Shown here: positions 59,290 through 64,000 of the stretch, piece by piece
How positions within the stretch are numbered: position 1 is the stretch's first letter
Layout: each line of letters starts with the position of its first letter
Origin: Dichetophora obliterata
Lineage: Eukaryota > Arthropoda > Insecta > Diptera > Sciomyzidae
Direction: 5' to 3'
DNA length: 64,000 nt
Assembly: GCA_963920525.1 (NCBI GenBank)
Contig: OY986439.1
Location: forward strand, 47,032,982 to 47,096,981
Notes under the pieces: model-generated
Told to the model about the DNA's origin: nothing
Database searches by the model: none
The model's input: only the letters and a program-made list of their open reading frames with translations
Made by a program: the position numbers and the translations under genes

Positions 59290-60585
59290 AATGTTAGTCG
59301 TGTCGACTAACACTGCTAAATTTTTTGCTTACAGCCTTTTTCTCTCTCATCTGATCGTGTTCTCTATCCATATTGTAGTAACCATATTAGTTGTTAAGCT
59401 GCTCTCGTTGCGTTCGGATATATTTGCCTTTTTAATTGGATGGGGTAATCTTTTTATAAATGTAGTGTTAGTCGAAGCGACTAACATTGGCTTTAACGTA
59501 ACTTTTTATACCCCCACGCGTATTGCATAAGGGGTATATTTACTTTGTCACTCCGTTCGTAACGCTTATAAGGAGATATTTTTTTGATCAGCATCACCTC
59601 CAGAGTCGATTAAGCCATGTCCGTCTGTCCGTCTATCCATTTGTCTGTCTGTCGTCACGATTACAGCCACAATTTTTAAGCTATCATAATGAAATAAAAG
59701 ATATATGCTTATATTCAAAATATATGCTTATATTCAAAATATATACAAAGATAAAATTCGGGAATGAGCAAAATCGGATGAACACCACGCCTACCTCCTA
59801 TAAGAAGTGAGTTTATCAAAACGGTATCTCTTAAAAGGCTACAAAAATAAATATATGAACTTGGAGTTTTGTACATTAGCTCTGGAGTGAAATATTCACC
59901 ACATATTTGAAATTTGTCAAAATTGAATGAAAACCACGCCCACCTCACATACAAAGTGGCGTCATTATAATACAAAGCCTTCATAAATTCAAAAAAATAT
60001 GGTTTACACTTGATATTTTACACATAAGCTTTGATAATTAGGATGAACTGAGTTGAAAATTTTATATATATGGATAAAAACTATACTCCATAAAAGTGGC
60101 TTTATCAAAATTATACAACATTGACCACTTCGTTTATACTAAAATACGGATGTGGTGGTATTTTAAATTCAGTTCAGTAGAAGTTATTTCCTTTGTTGTA
60201 GGAATATAGTGTTTTGGTTATAAGTTTTTTATAGTGGTGCAGAAAATTGTGTCTCTTGTGCTAAAAAAATTGATTTAAACTTTTTTATTTTAATAATAAA
60301 AAATAATGCTTTATTCGTATAATAATAGAAAAGCCTTTTAAGTTTTTTATGTTTCTTTACTATTTTTTTTTTTCAAAAATATTATGTGGTATATCTCAAA
60401 CTGATAAAATAAGTAGCTATAAAAAAATTTTAAAATAAAAAAAAAACAAAGACCAATATTATTTTTTTTTATTTCTAGTAGAATATACATTGTTTTTGCA
60501 TTTTCAACAGCTTTTAATGTATTTAATGTACTAACAGCTCCTCTAAAACGAGTTTTGGAGCGTGTTAGTCGAATCGACTAACATT
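59290..60585 (+). repeat. Region with three TTAGTCG..CGACTAA palindromes and an ACCACGCC repeat
   Basis: TGTTAGTCG-two bases-CGACTAACA occurs at about 59291, 59467 and 60562; the last two are followed by ATTGG and TAACGTA. Between them lie AAGGGGTATATTTACTTTGT (59530), a CCGTCTGTCC run (59620-59655) and two ACCACGCC.ACCTC units (59784 and 59934). The words belong to dispersed dipteran repeat families; no protein is encoded. Confidence 0.5.
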
Positions 60586-61009
60586 GGTTATAACGTATTA
60601 TAAATATGATTGGTTATTCAGAGTGAAAGCTTCAGCGAGTGAACAGCAACAAAACGAAGAAAATATTAGAGAAAAATTAGTGGAAAAAGTTCCAAAAAAT
60701 GAATTTATTTTTTTATTTATCTATTTTTTAAAATTTTATTTATTTATTTCAATTTCGAATTTATTAAAAAATGAATGAATATTTATTACAATTTCTATGA
60801 AATATGTAAAAATACTGCTTAATTAAGGACTGCCTACGAAAAAATTGTCCATTACATTTGTCTCGATAACTTTTCCAAAATCATTCAAATTCAGAAATTT
60901 AAACGTAGTTGCCTTTGAAATAGATGGCAGAAATTTCAGTTCAAATATGTTTTCATTTAATGCGTTAGCTCTTTTAAAAATGGCAACCGAAGTAGAAGTA
61001 TGCAAATAA

Positions 61010-61320
61010 ATTGTTAATGTTTTTAAAGATAATCTTAATTGGACTTACAAAAAATTGCTCGGCAGTAATGGCAGAAAAAAAGAGTTTTGCAACCAGGAAA
61101 AAGCTAACAAAATCAGTGCCTTGGCCCATAACTCAAGCCAATTGAGAGGTATTGGGCATTATGCAAAAAGGAAATCAAGACAACAAAAAAAGTAGCAAAT
61201 GGTGTCCAAGATTTCAAAAATAAGTGGTATGCAGTTACCCGTAAGATATCAGAAATCCCAATAAAATCGATGATCGAAGGGATGCCAGAAAAACTTAAAA
61301 AATTTATCAATGAAAATTAG
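61010..61320 (+). pseudogene. Tc1/mariner-superfamily transposase C-terminal remnant
   Basis: Short open pieces read YWALCKKEIKTTKKVANG, then VQDFKNKWYAVTRKISEIPI and MIEGMPEKLKKFINEN before a stop at 61318-61320. The pattern (W-A-L-x-K after the catalytic acid, then E-x-M/P-x-K near the end) fits IS630/Tc1/mariner C-termini. The last catalytic residue region is eroded. The exact family is not decided. Confidence 0.55.
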
Positions 61321-61399
61321 TAATTTTTTTTAAATAAACGGTACAAATCTGTTAAAAACTAACTCTTCAAAAAATATTTTTTTATTAATATCGGAACTA

Positions 61400-61480
61400 T
61401 GGTTTGGTAGGTATCTAGGTAGGTATTGGCAGTTCTTATGTATGGCAGTTCTTTGGTAGGTATTGGCAGTTCTTATTAAA
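61400..61480 (+). repeat. Short tandem repeat GGTAGGTATTGGCAGTTCTT
   Basis: Two to three copies of GGTAGGTATTGGCAGTTCTTA separated by a few bases. It is a minor local duplication. Confidence 0.6.
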
Positions 61481-61559
61481 GCATCTAAATATTGCTTAGC
61501 TAGTAAGCAAATGTGTTCTGCTAGAGAGTTTTCAATTAGTGATGTTGATTCGTAAGTTG

Positions 61560-61945
61560 GATCGTTCGAACGCTCAATGAAATCGTCCCGTTAGTTTTCC
61601 ATCCGACTTATCGTACAACATGTCGTCCAATATGCTGGGCCATGGGAAACCGCCTATTCACTGATCGTCCAATATCATTCCACGGATTTTATCGACATTT
61701 TCTGGCGTGAAGATTTCTTTCGGGCAACCTGAACGTTTAGTGCCTCTTGTGTTGGTACGACCACAACGTTATTCAGTAAACCACTACTTAACCATTGAAA
61801 TTAATGATGCAGAGTCTCCATAGTATTCATAAAGCTTTTTCTTGGGTTCGGTGATGGTTGTTTTTAGCAAAAAATAATGCTGAATGAGGACACGAAATTA
61901 ACTTTTTCTCAATTTTGTCGAAATTCATGAGGTTGTCTGCTTACA
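61560..61945 (-). pseudogene. mariner (DD34D-type) transposase N-terminal remnant
   Basis: On the minus strand: KKLYEYYGDSASLISMVK, stop, WFTE, stop, RCGRTNTRGTKRSGCPKEIF, TPENVDKIRGMILDD. This is the N-terminal DNA-binding region of mariner transposases (Y.GDSAPS...V..WF..F..GRT...... RSGRP.E..TPE...K....LDD). Several stops; the catalytic domain is absent. Confidence 0.8.
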
Positions 61946-62249
61946 ATAGCTGTCAAATACTAATTAACTAACGCAGCTAGCTCAAAATTTGATAGTAGCC
62001 TATTTTAAAAAATTTATTTATTTAGTAGATAAAATACAAAAAGTCACTGACCTTTCAAACTGTTTAAAAAATCAAATCGTGGTTATTTGATGAGGTCCCT
62101 TTGTATGGGAGGCAGATGGACTTTTCTTTAATTTTGCCAAATTTCATGTCATAATTAATTATTGTTGAATCATAAGATATCTTAAAATTTTTACGGCGAT
62201 CCTTTGAATGTTAGGTAGGTGAGATTTTATATGGTTTTACTAAATGTTA

Positions 62250-62973
62250 CACTCAAAAAATTTTTAAGTAAAATTTCTACGAATGATATTAGTAAACAAA
62301 ATATTCGTACATTTTACAAATATGCGTACAATATACAAAGTATTTTTATTGTGATATCTTTACGAATTCATTCGTATAATCTTTCCAATGCCTGATGTAG
62401 TATCTACGAATATATTTGTTTTATATACTAATGATATTCGTAAACAAAGATAAATCAATTCATATTAGTGCATTGTACGAATGATTGTGTACATATAAAT
62501 AATAATATTCGTAAATTTGTCGTACGAATAACTTCGTAATTTCTTACATTACATTTGTAGTATTTACTTATCTTTTTGAACTATTAACGAATGAAAAATA
62601 ATATGAGTAGAAACAATTCATTCGTAGGCTGACCTACGTAGTAGAATGAACGAATTATTAGTAAAGTTTAAAAAATTGAAAACCGAAATCATTCAGCCTT
62701 GTTTTTAAAACATCTACAGAACATAAGGAAATACGAGATTGTCAAGTGACTGTAGCCTACTGGTAGAGTGCGTGGCCTGTAAACTAAAGAGCCGAGGTTC
62801 AAACCCCAGCTCAGACAGAATTCTTTTTTTTTTTTTTGGCTGGTTTCTATCAACAAAATATTCGTAATATGTACTAATATAAGTCGATTCTACGAATTTT
62901 ATTGGTAGTTTTCAGCCACGAATAGGAATGGACGCAGTTATAAGTAATATTTACACACAAATATTTTTGAGTG
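62250..62973. mobile_element. CACTCAAAAA-type palindromic MITE with TA duplications, carrying a SINE head
   Basis: CACTCAAAAAATTTTTAAGT at the left and CACTCAAAAATATTTGTGTG from the right are flanked by TA (62248-62249, 62974-62975). The interior is rich in TTCGTA/TACGAA. A second, truncated copy is at 35407. The element at 62746-62838 is inserted in it. Confidence 0.8.
62746..62838 (+). mobile_element. Head-only tRNA-derived SINE or tRNA pseudogene
   Basis: GTGACTGTAGCCTACTGGTA contains the A box, and GAGGTTCAAACCCC the B box; TCAGACAGAA and a T run follow. It matches the head of the other three SINE copies but lacks their body. No clear duplication is visible. Confidence 0.7.
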
Positions 62974-62975
62974 TA

Positions 62976-63606
62976 CAGTCAGGGCTTAGATTTGAAATCA
63001 AATGTATAGAGGGAAGTACGCATTGAAGGTATACGTAGTTTTCATTCGATTTGGCTCATCTTCGAACTTGAAATTTAGTTTTTAAATAGAAACATATCTA
63101 AAATTTGCTTTTAAATTATGGCTGCAAACGTTTTAACAGTCAGACGGACATGGATTTGATGCTGATCAAAACCTAGGTATTTTTATGGTAATTATGGACT
63201 TTATAATTGGCGGAACAAAGTTAATATTCCTCTTTACGCCGGACAATAATTCGTATAAGTATATTATTATTTACACATAATAATAAAATCGAAATAATCA
63301 AGTTTATAGTTTTGAAATACTACTACTTACTATTTCTTCATCTAATGTTTAGAATAAAAAAATTTAAGTTTTTTCTTTTTTATCTAATAATCTAATGATT
63401 TTTTTTTGTTCACTCATGATTTGTTGTTATTTATGACTAGCTGTTGCTATAATATTTATTATTGTTTATTATTTTTCGTTAAATCACTGAATGTTAGTTT
63501 TAAGTTATATTTATTTTTCTGTTTTTTATAACTAGTTGTTATTCTTAACTTTTTAATGCATCTAAAAGACTCTGTCTTATATGTAAACATTACTATTTCT
63601 AAATAA

Positions 63607-63638
<32 letters not shown>

Positions 63639-64000
63639 GTATAATTCTGAATAAAAAAAATAAAAAAAAAATATTAATATTTTTCGCGATAAATTAAAAT
63701 TGTTGATCATTGAACAGTGGGTCTCAATATTATGACAAGATCCCGTGATCTTACCATGGTTGTAGGTGTTAGTATTCCAATACGCAATAAAATTACGAAT
63801 TGGGTTATGACAACATATTTTTCCCTAAACTATCTCGTACTCAAAAAGTATGCAATCGGCACAGTATTAAATTTTAATGATTTATGAAAAAGTGGGTGTG
63901 GATATTGTTTTATCACGCCCATTTGTTCTACTAAATTGCCAAACTAAAGTCTAATACGACCTACACCGCCTAAAACATATAATTTTTATTTATTTAATGG
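62976..64000. other. Intergenic, no gene seen; AAAT microsatellite
   Basis: AT-rich sequence to the window end. An (AAAT)n run lies at about 63606-63638, and CAGTCAGACGGACATGG (about 63139) is again typical of dispersed fly repeats. The minus-strand frame 63459-63710 is a low-complexity by-product. Confidence 0.4.

Noticed and set aside
33061..64000. A second host gene downstream of CARP
   Set aside because: No exon with splice sites and family similarity could be found on either strand; all convincing coding pieces belong to mobile elements.

Overview
This window reads as nuclear DNA of a higher (brachyceran) fly. It is AT-rich, has spliced genes with GT..AG introns, and is packed with insect-type transposable elements. 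The DD41D mariner copies resemble the rosa/Ccmar2 group described from Ceratitis, so a tephritid-like fly is a reasonable guess, but the species cannot be fixed from the sequence. I see no bacterial operons, CRISPR arrays or rRNA. The only host gene I can support lies on the plus strand. It is the 3' part of a carbonic-anhydrase-related protein of the CARP X/XI (CA10/CA11) type. Its coding exons are 1830-1925, 2068-2289, 32748-32931 and 33038-33060 (stop TGA 33058-33060). All splice phases agree. The codon at the third zinc-ligand position is Gln rather than His, as in CA10/CA11, so the product should be non-catalytic. Upstream exons lie outside the window. The 5' strip 1-1829 is intron or flank. 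|| The 30.5 kb intron 2290-32747 is a transposon store. In order it holds: a hAT-like non-autonomous element with CCCGGGAT clusters (3242-5091) carrying a SINE; a short inverted-repeat MITE (5873-6117); a hAT-like left end (9225); a decayed DD41D mariner (9608-10790); a TA-flanked MITE (10867-11097); a 1.5 kb TA-flanked element (11510-12995); a piggyBac element with both TTAA sites (13352-15638); tRNA-like sequences and a hairpin (19.2-19.95 kb); a Penelope-like fragment with a GIY-YIG domain (21592-22730); a hAT transposase C-terminus (22793-22978); a Harbinger-like MITE (24651-25161) and another MITE (25234-25427); a CR1/jockey-like non-LTR element (28570-31437); and a SINE with 14-bp target duplications (32089-32429). 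|| Downstream of the gene, 33061-64000 has no recognisable host exon. It is largely nested transposons: a 4.2 kb hAT-like element with 8-bp duplications (34064-38226) holding a MITE and a SINE; a 3.9 kb inverted-repeat element (39197-43125) holding a non-LTR fragment that is itself split by a Tc1-like element (40119-41753); a 3.7 kb inverted-repeat element (47320-51045) holding a 345-bp tandem repeat, a maT-like element (48481-49402) and a second mariner (49774-50701); a non-LTR-like 5' fragment trapped between TCTA/TATATCTATC arrays (54054-55026) next to a 1.2 kb 10-bp-unit minisatellite (55027-56254); tandem repeats (57.1-57.6 kb); Tc1/mariner remnants (61.0-61.9 kb); and a palindromic MITE (62250-62973). 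|| No transposase or reverse transcriptase here is intact. Every one carries stops, frameshifts or truncations. I found no clear novel gene system; the most unusual items are the nested insertions, the non-LTR-like fragment in the microsatellite, the trapped minisatellite, and the hammerhead-like motif at the Penelope end.
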